Part shown: piece after piece, positions 1-7,803 of the stretch | Position numbering within the stretch: the first letter of the stretch is position 1 | Layout of the letters: every line of letters starts with the position of its first letter | DNA from: Rhodoluna sp. | Lineage (GTDB): Bacteria > Actinomycetota > Actinomycetes > Actinomycetales > Microbacteriaceae | Length of the DNA stretch: 46,751 nt | Assembly (NCBI RefSeq): GCF_024639375.1 | Contig: NZ_JAHEIM010000005.1 | Location: 1-46,751, forward strand | Reading direction: 5' to 3' | The notes under the pieces: generated by a model | Seen by the model: the letters and a program-made list of their open reading frames with translations, nothing else | The model's database searches: none | Told to the model about the DNA's origin: nothing | Translations under genes and position numbers: made by a program

Positions 1-18
1 CCGCTCAGCCACTCCACC
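1..18 (-). tRNA. Partial tRNA, probably tRNA-Ser (5' end only)
   Basis: Read on the minus strand, the first 18 bases give GGTGGAGTGGCTGAGCGG, which fits the acceptor strand, the U8 region and the start of the D arm of a class II tRNA of the Ser type. The gene runs off the window edge, so the anticodon is not visible and the identity is an inference from the 5' sequence. It lies 29 bases downstream of tRNA-Gly on the same strand and is probably on the same transcript. Confidence 0.55.
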
Positions 19-47
19 ATGCTTTGCGAGGCTTACGCCCTACTGCG

Positions 48-120
48 AGCGGATGACGAGATTCGAACTCGCGACCCCAACCTTGGCAAGGTTGTGCTCT
101 ACCAACTGAGCCACATCCGC
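48..120 (-). tRNA. tRNA-Gly (anticodon GCC)
   Basis: The minus strand folds into a complete cloverleaf. The acceptor stem is GCGGATG with CATCCGC, the anticodon arm is CAACC-TTGCCAA-GGTTG with anticodon GCC, and the T arm is GCGAG-TTCGAAT-CTCGT. The discriminator base (position 48) is U, usual for bacterial tRNA-Gly. The 3' CCA is not encoded and must be added after transcription. A matching promoter lies at 146-174. Confidence 0.97.
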
Positions 121-145
121 ATGTTCTGCAAAACAGAACTTGGCT

Positions 146-174
146 ACTCTAACCGAAATTATCGACCTTCGCAA
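146..174 (-). promoter_or_regulatory. Promoter of tRNA-Gly
   Basis: On the minus strand a -35 TTGCGA (169-174) and a -10 TAGAGT (146-151) are separated by 17 bases. The expected start, six bases past the -10 box, is at about 139. The 19-base leader before the mature tRNA then consists almost entirely of a perfect hairpin, GTTCTG-TTTTG-CAGAAC (123-139). Confidence 0.6.
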
Positions 175-191
175 ACTTATCCGCAGGCGCG

Positions 192-1469
192 TTATCCCTT
201 CCAACTCCAACGTGGATCAACCTCTGAGTACGCGTTCTCGCCATGCAAGGTGTTGTCGACTCCAGCAATTTCATCGGTGCTGGTCACTCTAAATCCGATG
301 GTTTTTTGAATACCCCAGCCGATGGCATAAGAGATTACGAAGGCGTAGACCAACACTGCGGTGGCACCAATTAGCTGCTTCAGTAACTGATCGCCACCAA
401 AACCAAATAGCAATCCAACGTTGTCACCAAGCAAGCCAATGTATAGCGTGCCCACAATGCCACCCACCAGGTGAATGCCAACCACGTCTAGTGAGTCATC
501 GAAGCCCCAGCGATATTTGAGTTCAATCGCCATGGCACAAACCACACCAACGATTAGGCCCAGCAGCAGCGCCCAAATCGGCTCCAAATATGCACAGGAT
601 GGCGTAATCGCCACGAGGCCTGCGATGGCTCCAGAGCCGGCGCCTACCGAGGTTGGCTTGCCGTGAACGAGCTTCTCGTAGACGACCCAACTGATCATCG
701 CGCCAACCGGAGCAGCGAGAGTGTTGATGAACGCAAGCGAGGCAATGCCATCCGCGGCAAGTTCAGAACCCGCGTTAAAGCCGAACCAACCAAACCAAAG
801 AATTGCTGCGCCAATAAGTGTGAGCGGCACATTATGTGGAGCGTGCATTCCCTTGGTAAAACCAAAGCGTTTGCCGAGCACAAGGGCCAGGGCCAAAGCA
901 GAGGCGCCAGAGGCAATTTCAACCACGGTTCCGCCAGCAAAATCGAGCACGCCAACTTCGTGAACCAACCAACCACCGGCAACAATTTTTCCATTTACAA
1001 CTTGAAAGTTAAAGACCCAACTGGCCACTGGAAAATAAACCAACGTCGCCCAAATCGCAGCAAAAATCATCCATGATCCGAAACGAGCGCGGTCTGCAAT
1101 TGCACCTGAAATCAGCGCCACGGTGATGACCGCAAAAGTTCCTTGGAATCCGGCAAAAGCGAGACCGAAGCCATCCCCAGCTTTAGCGAGTGCAACCACA
1201 TCGGTTAGGAACAACTTGTTTAGATCGATGCCAACCACGCCATCAATACCTAAGAAATTTCCTTGACCCGATGAGTGAAACGTCATGGCATAACCAAAGA
1301 CAACCCACATCATGCCAACTAGGCCGAGTGAACCGAAACTCATCATCATCATTGATACGACGCTTGACGCACGCACCAAGCCGCCATAAAAAAACGCCAA
1401 ACCCGGCGTCATAAAGAGAACTAACGCCGAGCAGATGATTAAGAACATCGTGGTGTTTTGATGAACCAT
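192..1469 (-). CDS. amt: Ammonium transporter (Amt family), paralogue with Glu at the first twin-His position
   Basis: A 425-residue Amt/Mep/Rh channel that should conduct ammonium across the cytoplasmic membrane. The ATG at 1469 is chosen over one nine codons upstream because GAAAGG lies six bases before it. Family landmarks include the N-terminal TPGLAFFYGGLVR stretch, WFGWFGFNAGSE near residues 225-236 and FDDSLDVVGIHLVGG near 323-337. The pore twin-histidine pair is altered: the first position reads GGTVVEIASG with Glu184, while His333 is retained. Glu at this site is known in fungal Mep1/Mep3. The gene follows a second amt by 74 bases and is probably co-transcribed. No glnK or glnD follows, unlike in many actinobacterial amt operons. 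Confidence 0.95.
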   Translation of the reverse strand: MVHQNTTMFLIICSALVLFMTPGLAFFYGGLVRASSVVSMMMMSFGSLGLVGMMWVVFGYAMTFHSSGQGNFLGIDGVVGIDLNKLFLTDVVALAKAGDGFGLAFAGFQGTFAVITVALISGAIADRARFGSWMIFAAIWATLVYFPVASWVFNFQVVNGKIVAGGWLVHEVGVLDFAGGTVVEIASGASALALALVLGKRFGFTKGMHAPHNVPLTLIGAAILWFGWFGFNAGSELAADGIASLAFINTLAAPVGAMISWVVYEKLVHGKPTSVGAGSGAIAGLVAITPSCAYLEPIWALLLGLIVGVVCAMAIELKYRWGFDDSLDVVGIHLVGGIVGTLYIGLLGDNVGLLFGFGGDQLLKQLIGATAVLVYAFVISYAIGWGIQKTIGFRVTSTDEIAGVDNTLHGENAYSEVDPRWSWKG

Positions 1470-1498
1470 GAATTGCCTTTCTTTTGAACGCACCAAAA

Positions 1499-1522
1499 GG
1501 AGAGGCCCTTACGGACCTCTCC
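1499..1522 (-). terminator. Hairpin between the two amt genes, possible weak terminator
   Basis: GGAGAGG (1499-1505) pairs with CCTCTCC (1516-1522) around a short loop. On the minus strand the stem is followed by only TTTTGG, so it may terminate partly, lowering expression of the second amt, or protect the mRNA 3' end. Confidence 0.35.
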
Positions 1523-1543
1523 CCTTGGCTAATACTTTTTTAG

Positions 1544-2812
1544 TTAGCCGCGGTCTGCACCGAATGCATAAGCCTCTTCACCGTGAACTACGGTGTCGAT
1601 GCCTGCAATTTCGTCTTGAGCCTTGACTCGGAATCCAATTGTCTTTTCAACAATGAAACCAATGATCAAAGCCATTACGAAGCTGTAAACCAGAACCGCA
1701 ACTGCACCAAGTGCCTGCATTGCGAATTGGTGCCAGCCGAAACCAAACGCTGCACCCACACCGTTTCCGAAGATACCGATGTAAAGGGTTCCAACGATTC
1801 CACCAACTAGGTGGATGCCAACTACGTCAAGTGAGTCATCGAAGCCAAGTGCAAACTTCAAGTCAATCGCAAGTGCACACAACATACCGGCAACAAGGCC
1901 AAGCACGATTGCCCAAACTGGATCTAGTGACGCACAGGCTGGGGTAATCGCTACCAAACCAGCTACGGCACCAGAACCGGCACCAATTGAAGTTGCCTTG
2001 CCGTGCTTGATCTTCTCAACCAGAATCCAACCGAGCATCGCTGCTGCAGGTGCGGCCAGCGTGTTGATGAACGCGATTGACGCAATGCCATCAGCTGCAA
2101 GTTCTGAACCCGCGTTGAAGCCGAACCAACCGAACCAAAGCAGTGCAACACCTAGCAAAGTAAGTGGCACGTTGTGAGGCTGGGTGATGCCCTTGCTGAA
2201 GCCGAAGCGCTTGCCAAGAACAATAGCTAGAGCTAGACCCGCGGCACCTGCGTTGATGTGAACCGCGGTTCCACCAGCGAAGTCGATAACGCCAAGGCCG
2301 TAAACGATCCAGCCGCCATCGACAACTTTGCCGTCGGCAAGGGTGAAGTTGAACACCCAGTTTGCAACCGGGAAGTAAACGATGGTTGCCCAGAGGCCTG
2401 CGAAAACCATCCAGCCGCCAAACTTGGCACGGTCTGCGATAGCACCCGAAATAAGAGCCACGGTGATGATTGCGAATGTGGCCTGGAAGGCTACGAACGC
2501 CATGGTTGGGAACGCACCGGCCGGAGCTGCTGCATCGGCCACCTGAGCCGAAAGGCCTAGGAAGGACGTATCGATACCGAACCAGCCATCGACTCCAACG
2601 AAGGTGGATGTGCCACCGTTTGAGAATGAAATGGCATAGCCGTAGAGCACCCAAAGCACTGCGATTAGACCGAGTGATCCGAAGCTGAGCATCATCATGC
2701 TGACAACGCTCTTGGCCTTAACCATTCCTCCATAGAAGAATGCAAGGCCGGGGGTCATTAGCAACACAAGGGCTGCTGAAATTAGAACAAAGGCGGTGTT
2801 TCCCTGATCCAT
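1544..2812 (-). CDS. amt: Ammonium transporter (Amt family)
   Basis: A 422-residue Amt channel for ammonium uptake in the inner membrane. It starts MDQGNTAFVLISAAL, has TPGLAFFYGGMV at residues 20-31, and keeps both pore histidines: His185 in GGTAVHINAG and His334 in VVGIHLVGG. It is therefore the canonical member of the tandem pair and closely resembles the downstream paralogue across the core. GAGAGAGG precedes the ATG. The promoter region (2813-2940) carries a GlnR-like operator, and the leader can fold so that the ribosome site is paired (2821-2872), both consistent with nitrogen control. Confidence 0.96.
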   Translation of the reverse strand: MDQGNTAFVLISAALVLLMTPGLAFFYGGMVKAKSVVSMMMLSFGSLGLIAVLWVLYGYAISFSNGGTSTFVGVDGWFGIDTSFLGLSAQVADAAAPAGAFPTMAFVAFQATFAIITVALISGAIADRAKFGGWMVFAGLWATIVYFPVANWVFNFTLADGKVVDGGWIVYGLGVIDFAGGTAVHINAGAAGLALAIVLGKRFGFSKGITQPHNVPLTLLGVALLWFGWFGFNAGSELAADGIASIAFINTLAAPAAAMLGWILVEKIKHGKATSIGAGSGAVAGLVAITPACASLDPVWAIVLGLVAGMLCALAIDLKFALGFDDSLDVVGIHLVGGIVGTLYIGIFGNGVGAAFGFGWHQFAMQALGAVAVLVYSFVMALIIGFIVEKTIGFRVKAQDEIAGIDTVVHGEEAYAFGADRG

Positions 2813-2820
2813 TTGTTTAC

Positions 2821-2872
2821 CTCTCTCTAAGAAAACAAATCGAAGCCAACCGCGTGTTGGCTATAGAGAGAG
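2821..2872 (-). promoter_or_regulatory. Leader inverted repeat covering the amt ribosome-binding site
   Basis: In the minus-strand leader, CTCTCTCTA (2864-2872) is the exact complement of TAGAGAGAG (2821-2829), which contains the Shine-Dalgarno region of the amt starting at 2812. Between them lies a second perfect hairpin, GCCAAC-ACGCG-GTTGGC (2845-2861). If the transcript includes both arms, the ribosome site would be masked. A start inferred from the GlnR-type promoter spacing could fall inside the upstream arm, so the RNA function is uncertain. Confidence 0.4.
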
Positions 2873-2886
2873 TTTGCGGTACCAAA

Positions 2887-2924
2887 GTTTCAGTTCGACA
2901 CCCGAAATGTTTCGTGTTTGTAAA
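2887..2924 (-). promoter_or_regulatory. GlnR-like nitrogen operator upstream of amt
   Basis: The minus strand reads TTTAC-n6-GAAAC-n6-GGTGT-n6-GAAAC. This matches the architecture of the actinobacterial GlnR box (GTnAC-n6-GAAAC, twice): both GAAAC half-sites are exact and exactly 22 bases apart. The GTnAC parts are weaker. A similar array, starting with the same TTTAC-n6-GAAAC, sits upstream of glnA at 36012. Ten bases downstream is CAAACT, where glnA has its TAGACT -10 box. Confidence 0.7.
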
Positions 2925-2940
2925 ACGTTAAAATTGGCCA

Positions 2941-3942
2941 CTATACAGTCATGGCGCCAAGGCGAGATACCGCACGCAGATACTTTTTTCTGAAACCGCC
3001 GCCCAGGTACTCCGGCGAGAACACGTCGGTCAGCGAGGTACCGGTGCCACGCATGTGAATTTGAGCCTCGTAGGCGCGGTCTACAAATGCCACAAAACGT
3101 AAGGCATCGACCTGGTCGTTGAGTTGGTAAACGTGCTTGAAGGCAACGCGATTGACCCCCTGAAGCAGGCGGCCATAGCGTGAAGGGTGAATGGTCGAAA
3201 GGTGCATCAAAAAACGTTCGAAATCATCCACGGTGGTATTTGATACGTCACCCTGCTGCAGCCACTCTTCGAGTTGGGCCTCAGTTAGGGGGCGACTTTC
3301 GAAATCCACTGGGCGATGGCGATAGTCCTCGCCGTCGATGCGCAACATGTCGAACCGGTCTGAAATGCCGTGAATTTCGCGCTGAAAATCCGAAGCCGCG
3401 AAACGTCCTTCACCAAGTGCGTTGGGCGGAGTGTTGGAAGTTGCGGCGAAACGCACTCCCTTGGCTTCAAGTTCGTTCAACAATCGAGACATCATCATTG
3501 TGTCGCCCGGATCATCGAGCTCAAACTCATCGATGCAAATTAGTTCGAATTTTGCCAACGCGGTAACTGCCTGAGCAAAACCCAAAGCACCAATCAAACT
3601 TGTGTAAGCGATAAAACTGCCGAAGGCTTTTGGCCCTTTGAAGGCATGCCAAATTGATGCCAGTAAGTGAGTTTTACCAACTCCGAAGCCACCGTCCAGG
3701 TAAATGCCGGCAGCAACCGGTGCAGACTTGCCGAAAAGTTTGCGCTCTGTCTTGCCGCTGGCAAATTTCTGTGCCTTGAGCATGGCCTTGGCTTGGCTAT
3801 CAAACTCAGCGTGCGGTTTATAAGTTTCAAAACTTGCTCCAACAAATTCACGAGGGGGCACTAAGTCGGCCAACAACTCAGAGACGGAACTCTTTGGGTT
3901 GTGAGCTATCAGTGAGCCGTATTTGCTGGTGTCGATGGCCAA
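2941..3942 (-). CDS. zapE: Cell division protein ZapE (AFG1-like ATPase)
   Basis: A 333-residue P-loop ATPase of the ZapE/AFG1 family. In E. coli ZapE is linked to Z-ring constriction; its role here is by homology. Walker A is GGFGVGKT (residues 84-91) and Walker B is LICIDEFEL (134-142). [13 protein letters not shown] and the following [25 protein letters not shown] region are family landmarks. The start is TTG at 3942, with AAGG six bases before it. It is divergent from sseA, with 92 bases between. Confidence 0.9.
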   Translation of the reverse strand: MAIDTSKYGSLIAHNPKSSVSELLADLVPPREFVGASFETYKPHAEFDSQAKAMLKAQKFASGKTERKLFGKSAPVAAGIYLDGGFGVGKTHLLASIWHAFKGPKAFGSFIAYTSLIGALGFAQAVTALAKFELICIDEFELDDPGDTMMMSRLLNELEAKGVRFAATSNTPPNALGEGRFAASDFQREIHGISDRFDMLRIDGEDYRHRPVDFESRPLTEAQLEEWLQQGDVSNTTVDDFERFLMHLSTIHPSRYGRLLQGVNRVAFKHVYQLNDQVDALRFVAFVDRAYEAQIHMRGTGTSLTDVFSPEYLGGGFRKKYLRAVSRLGAMTV

Positions 3943-4034
3943 TTGTTACCTTGCGTTTGGGAATGCCTAGTGCGCGAAATAGGCTTATCAGAGATACAAG
4001 CAGTCTAATCAACCAGAAAGTGGCGACCCCGCAG

Positions 4035-4937
4035 ATGACTATCGAGTTCGATTCAAATCCGAAATTCGCTGACTACGCCCACCCAGAAGTACTAGTTTCA
4101 ACCGAATGGCTCGCTGCCAATCTTGGCCGCGAAGGCCTTGTAGTTGTTGAATCTGACGAAGATGTGCTTCTTTACGAAACCGGCCACATTGCCACTTCGG
4201 TCAAAATTGACTGGCACACCGACCTAAACGACCCAGTCACCCGCGACTATGTCTCTGACGAAGCTTTCGCCCAGCTGCTCTCAAGCAAAGGAATTTCACG
4301 AGACACCACCGTGGTGCTCTATGGCGACAAGAGCAACTGGTGGAGTTCTTATGCACTGTGGGTCTTCAAACTGTTTGGCCACGAAGATGTGCGCCTCTTG
4401 GATGGCGGCCGCGACAAGTGGATTGCCGAAGGACGCGAACTTACCAAAGAAGAGCCGACCATTACCCTTGCTGACTACCCAGTGGTAAAGCGCAATGACT
4501 CTCAATACCGCGCGTTCCGCGATGACATTTTGAAGCACTTTGGCAACCCAATGATCGATGTTCGTTCAACTGAGGAATACACCGGCGAGCGCACCCACAT
4601 GCCGGCATATCCCGACGAAGGTGCATTGCGCGGCGGGCACATCCCAAGTGCAAAATCAGTGCCGTGGTCACGCGCGGTTGGCGAAGATCACGCATTTAAA
4701 TCACGCGCCGAGCTCGAAGCCATTTATCTTGGCGAAGCCGGGCTGAAGCCTGGTGACAACGTGATTGCCTACTGCCGAATTGGTGAGCGTTCGAGCCACA
4801 CCTGGTTTGCCCTCAACTTCTTGTTGGGCTTCACCAACGTGCGCAACTACGACGGTTCATGGACCGAGTGGGGCAGCTTGGTGGGCGTTCCGATTGTGAA
4901 GGGCATCGAGCCAGGCGTGGCTCCTGCAGTGGCTTAA
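4035..4937 (+). CDS. sseA: Thiosulfate/3-mercaptopyruvate sulfurtransferase (two rhodanese domains)
   Basis: A 300-residue tandem rhodanese that moves sulfane sulfur to a thiophilic acceptor. The N-terminal inactive domain covers about residues 15-135 and the catalytic domain about 165-290. The active-site loop is [12 protein letters not shown] with the persulfide-forming Cys247. The open frame extends upstream to 3834, but similarity begins at MTIEFDSN, so the ATG at 4035 is chosen; no strong ribosome site is visible. A sufE-like gene follows two bases after the stop, an arrangement also found in mycobacteria (Rv3283-Rv3284), which suggests cooperation in sulfur transfer. Confidence 0.93.
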   Translation: MTIEFDSNPKFADYAHPEVLVSTEWLAANLGREGLVVVESDEDVLLYETGHIATSVKIDWHTDLNDPVTRDYVSDEAFAQLLSSKGISRDTTVVLYGDKSNWWSSYALWVFKLFGHEDVRLLDGGRDKWIAEGRELTKEEPTITLADYPVVKRNDSQYRAFRDDILKHFGNPMIDVRSTEEYTGERTHMPAYPDEGALRGGHIPSAKSVPWSRAVGEDHAFKSRAELEAIYLGEAGLKPGDNVIAYCRIGERSSHTWFALNFLLGFTNVRNYDGSWTEWGSLVGVPIVKGIEPGVAPAVA

Positions 4938-4939
4938 TT

Positions 4940-5371
4940 TTGAGCACAGCAAATAACTCAATCGAAGAGCTGATCGAAGATTTCAATGCAATCGGAATTA
5001 AAGATCGCTTGAGTCTTCTTCTCGAGTTTTCCGAGAAACTTCCTGAACTTCCAGAGCGCTACGCAGATCACCCTGACCTGCTTGAACGGGTCGAAGAATG
5101 CCAGTCCCCGGTGTTTCTATTTGTCGAGGTTGACGCCAGCGACAAGGTGCACCTGTTTTTCACCGCACCTGCAGAGGCACCAACTACCCGCGGGTTTGCC
5201 AGCATTTTGCAAGAAGCTTTGGATGGCCACAGCGCCGACGAGGTTCTTGGCGTAGATGATGATTTTCCTTCACGCATTGGCCTAGCCGAGGCGGTTTCAC
5301 CACTGCGCATGCGTGGAATGCGAGCCATGCTTGGCAGAATCAAACGCCAGGTGCGCGAAAAGCGAGCATAG
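4940..5371 (+). CDS. sufE: SufE family sulfur acceptor protein
   Basis: A 143-residue SufE-like protein. Members accept persulfide sulfur on a conserved cysteine and pass it on for Fe-S assembly. The site is visible in VEECQSPVFLFVEV (Cys at about residue 54), followed by the typical HLFFTAPAEAPTTRGFAS segment and the C-terminal SPLRMRGMRAMLGRIK helix. The start is taken as TTG at 4940, two bases after the sseA stop, implying translational coupling; there is no ATG or GTG before the conserved part. Its partner here is probably the upstream sulfurtransferase. Confidence 0.88.
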   Translation: MSTANNSIEELIEDFNAIGIKDRLSLLLEFSEKLPELPERYADHPDLLERVEECQSPVFLFVEVDASDKVHLFFTAPAEAPTTRGFASILQEALDGHSADEVLGVDDDFPSRIGLAEAVSPLRMRGMRAMLGRIKRQVREKRA

Positions 5372-5375
5372 CCAC

Positions 5376-5930
5376 TTGACCTCAACCCAGAGCAAATCAC
5401 CTGTGCAGTTAGCGCCCGGCTGGAACGCAATGTTTGTGACCGATTGGGCTGGCAACTACGTTGATGCCACCGGCAGCTCTGGGCAGATTTCGAACGACGC
5501 AGATCGCGAACTATTTTTGCGATTGCGAAAGTCAGCCGATGCAATCGTCACCACTGGCGCAACTGTGCGCAATGAGAAATACACCAAGGTTTCCTATGCA
5601 CCCATTTACATACTTAGTGCTTCTGGCGATGTTTCAAATACTCAACTAGGCACAGTGTTGCATTTCGCACCGCCAATCTTTGACGAACTTACCGAACGCC
5701 TCAAAATTGATGGTCATAAAATTTTCTTTTACGAGGGTGGCCCCCAGCTGTTAAAACACATCGAGCAAACCTCGCAACCAGCCACACTTTGGCTCACCAT
5801 CGTCGGCGAGGAGCCATCCGAGGCTGACCCAAAAAAGGTGCAGCAGGCTTTGGGTTTTTCAGATGCATGGCAACTCGAAGCAACAGAGCCCGTGGGCAAG
5901 AATCTGCTCACCCGCTGGCGCAAGTGCTAA
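5376..5930 (+). CDS. RibD C-terminal/DHFR-like pyrimidine reductase family protein
   Basis: About 184 residues resembling the reductase half of RibD (the DHFR fold). Visible landmarks are an N-terminal strand with FVTDWAGNYVDATGSSGQIS, the LRKSADAIVTTGATVRNEKY helix-loop that fits the NADPH-binding part, and FFYEGGPQLLKHI near the C terminus, which matches the EGGP motif of this family. No deaminase domain is present, so it is not a full RibD. The start is uncertain: TTG at 5376 (five bases after sufE) is favoured, with ATG at 5430 as alternative. The true substrate is not evident. Confidence 0.75.
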   Translation: MTSTQSKSPVQLAPGWNAMFVTDWAGNYVDATGSSGQISNDADRELFLRLRKSADAIVTTGATVRNEKYTKVSYAPIYILSASGDVSNTQLGTVLHFAPPIFDELTERLKIDGHKIFFYEGGPQLLKHIEQTSQPATLWLTIVGEEPSEADPKKVQQALGFSDAWQLEATEPVGKNLLTRWRKC

Positions 5931-5980
5931 ACGGCGTGGCAACTGGGGGCCAGACCCAGCGCCATTTAGCCTTATCTTCG

Positions 5981-6571
5981 ATGATCGAGTTTGAGAACCC
6001 AGCAAACGCATCAGCCGAATTTCGGTTGGCGCTCGATTCGCTGCGGTCGGCAACGGTTCGCGAAGAACTGCTGCTCGAGCAAATCGATGCCCCAAGCAAG
6101 CTGGCCACCCATGCAATTGCGTTCTCCGCGAATGTTGACGCCGACACAAACGATGTCGCCTCGGATGCTGGAACCGGCCGCTTTGTTTTACTGTGGGAGC
6201 CGAACGAACCTGAGGCCTGGAACTCTCGCTTTCGCGTGATTTGTTTCGCCAAGTCTCCACTTGAAACAAACATTGGCGCCGATGAGCAAATATCTGATGT
6301 TGCCTGGGCCTGGCTCACCGAGGCACTTGCAAATCGCTCGGCCTCAAACACCGCGGCTGCCGGCACCGCCACCCGAATAATCTCTTCTGGCTATGGCTCG
6401 CTGAGCGGCCAAAGCGATCACGCAGAACTTGAAATCAGAGCATCCTGGTCTCCAACCAACACCGATGCCGCCGCCCATCTTGAGGCCTGGCAAGACTTGG
6501 TTTGCATCATGTCGGGGTTCCCTAATTTGCCAGCCGGGGTAACTGCGATTGGTTTGAATCAAAACCGATGA
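5981..6571 (+). CDS. DUF3000 family protein
   Basis: A 196-residue protein of the actinobacterial DUF3000 family, recognised by composition and by its position directly before RNase D, as in mycobacteria (Rv2680-Rv2681). It begins MIEFENPANASAEFRLALDSL. Residues 65-95 contain WEPNEPEAWNSRFRVICFAK, and the C-terminal part is rich in Ala, Ser and Trp, with no membrane segment. The frame stays open upstream to 5867 but overlaps the previous gene; the ATG at 5981 is preferred. The stop overlaps the rnd start by four bases (ATGA). Function unknown; the coupling suggests a role near RNA processing. Confidence 0.82.
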   Translation: MIEFENPANASAEFRLALDSLRSATVREELLLEQIDAPSKLATHAIAFSANVDADTNDVASDAGTGRFVLLWEPNEPEAWNSRFRVICFAKSPLETNIGADEQISDVAWAWLTEALANRSASNTAAAGTATRIISSGYGSLSGQSDHAELEIRASWSPTNTDAAAHLEAWQDLVCIMSGFPNLPAGVTAIGLNQNR

Positions 6572-7803
6572 GTGAAGAAATTATCGAATTACCTCTTCTG
6601 GCAAAACCACGTGTCGAAGTTGTATTTGTAGACACCGCAGAGTCATTGGCTGACGCAGTCGCAACACTGGCAAAACTAAGTGGGCCATTTGCTCTAGACG
6701 CCGAACGTGCTTCGGGTTTCAAATATTCTCAGCGAGCATATTTGATTCAGGCCTATCGACTTGGATCACCTATTTATTTGATTGACCCAATTGCCATTTC
6801 ACCAAATCACGATGTTGCAGCGTTTGCCGAACTAGCGAATTTGCTTGCCACAGACGAGTGGATTTTGCACGCTGCCAGCCAGGACATTCCTTGTTTGCGT
6901 GAATTGGGGATCACTCCAACAAAACTTTTCGACACCGAACTTGGCTCACGTATTGCAGGATTAGCGCGCGTGGGTTTGGGTGCTGTGACCGAACAACTTA
7001 TGGGTGTAAAACTCGCGAAAGAGCACTCTGCTGTTGACTGGAGCACTCGCCCACTTCATGATGACTGGCTAACCTATGCAGCATTGGATGTTGACGTGCT
7101 CTTCGAATTGCGTGAACAAATGCTTGCATTGCTTACTGAGAAAAACAAGCTTGATTGGGCTGCCGAAGAATTTGCGGCAGTTGCCAACATGCAACCAAAG
7201 CCGCCAAAGATCGATCGCTGGCGAGGCCTCACTGGCATTCACGAAGTCAAAGACACTCGCGGCATGGCAATTGCTCGTGCACTTTGGACTGCCCGCGAAG
7301 CGCTCGCCGAAAAACTTGATGTGGCTCCAGGCCGTTTGGTGCCCGACACTTCGTTCACTCACCTTGCAAAGAACCCACCAAAAACCAAACCCGAACTTGC
7401 TTCGGATAAGGCTTTCGTTGGTCGCGCAAGCCGCAGCTACCTAGATACCTGGTGGGAAGCCCTGCAGGTGGGTTTGAAGGATCGCGACATGCCGCCGGTG
7501 AAGCTACCAATCGTTGGAATTCCAAACCACCGCATTTGGCCAAATAAGTATCCCGAGGCCGATGCTCGACTAAAGGCCGTGCGAGCGGCCCTCACCACTC
7601 AAGCAGAAGTGCTTGAACTGCCAATCGAAAATTTGATTACCCCAGATTATGTTCGTCAAATCTGCTGGTTGCCACCGGAGCCATTGACCACTGAAGAAAT
7701 TGAAAAAGCTCTGGTTGCTGCCGGCGCCAGAAATTGGCAAGCCACGTTAACTGCGCCCGTGATTTATGGGGCGCTGCAAAAATCTACCGACGAACCTCAA
7801 TAG
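6568..7803 (+). CDS. rnd: Ribonuclease D (DEDD 3'-5' exonuclease with HRDC domain)
   Basis: A 411-residue RNase D-type 3'-5' exoribonuclease, expected to trim tRNA and other structured RNA 3' ends. The DEDD catalytic motifs are visible: FALDAERASGF (Exo I), ILHAASQDIPCLRELG (Exo II) and YAALDVDVLFEL (Exo III). An HRDC nucleic-acid-binding domain follows at about residues 220-300. It starts with an ATGA overlap with DUF3000. Its last 20 bases overlap the 3' end of dxs on the other strand, the same convergent arrangement known in mycobacteria. Confidence 0.95.
   Translation: MSEEIIELPLLAKPRVEVVFVDTAESLADAVATLAKLSGPFALDAERASGFKYSQRAYLIQAYRLGSPIYLIDPIAISPNHDVAAFAELANLLATDEWILHAASQDIPCLRELGITPTKLFDTELGSRIAGLARVGLGAVTEQLMGVKLAKEHSAVDWSTRPLHDDWLTYAALDVDVLFELREQMLALLTEKNKLDWAAEEFAAVANMQPKPPKIDRWRGLTGIHEVKDTRGMAIARALWTAREALAEKLDVAPGRLVPDTSFTHLAKNPPKTKPELASDKAFVGRASRSYLDTWWEALQVGLKDRDMPPVKLPIVGIPNHRIWPNKYPEADARLKAVRAALTTQAEVLELPIENLITPDYVRQICWLPPEPLTTEEIEKALVAAGARNWQATLTAPVIYGALQKSTDEPQ

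Noticed and set aside
2091-2654. A 187-residue open frame on minus in another frame of amt
   Set aside because: It lies inside the amt coding sequence; composition (many Arg, Cys, Trp) is typical of an out-of-frame reading.
3834-4034. N-terminal extension of sseA by 67 codons
   Set aside because: It overlaps the start of zapE on the other strand and is outside the rhodanese domains.
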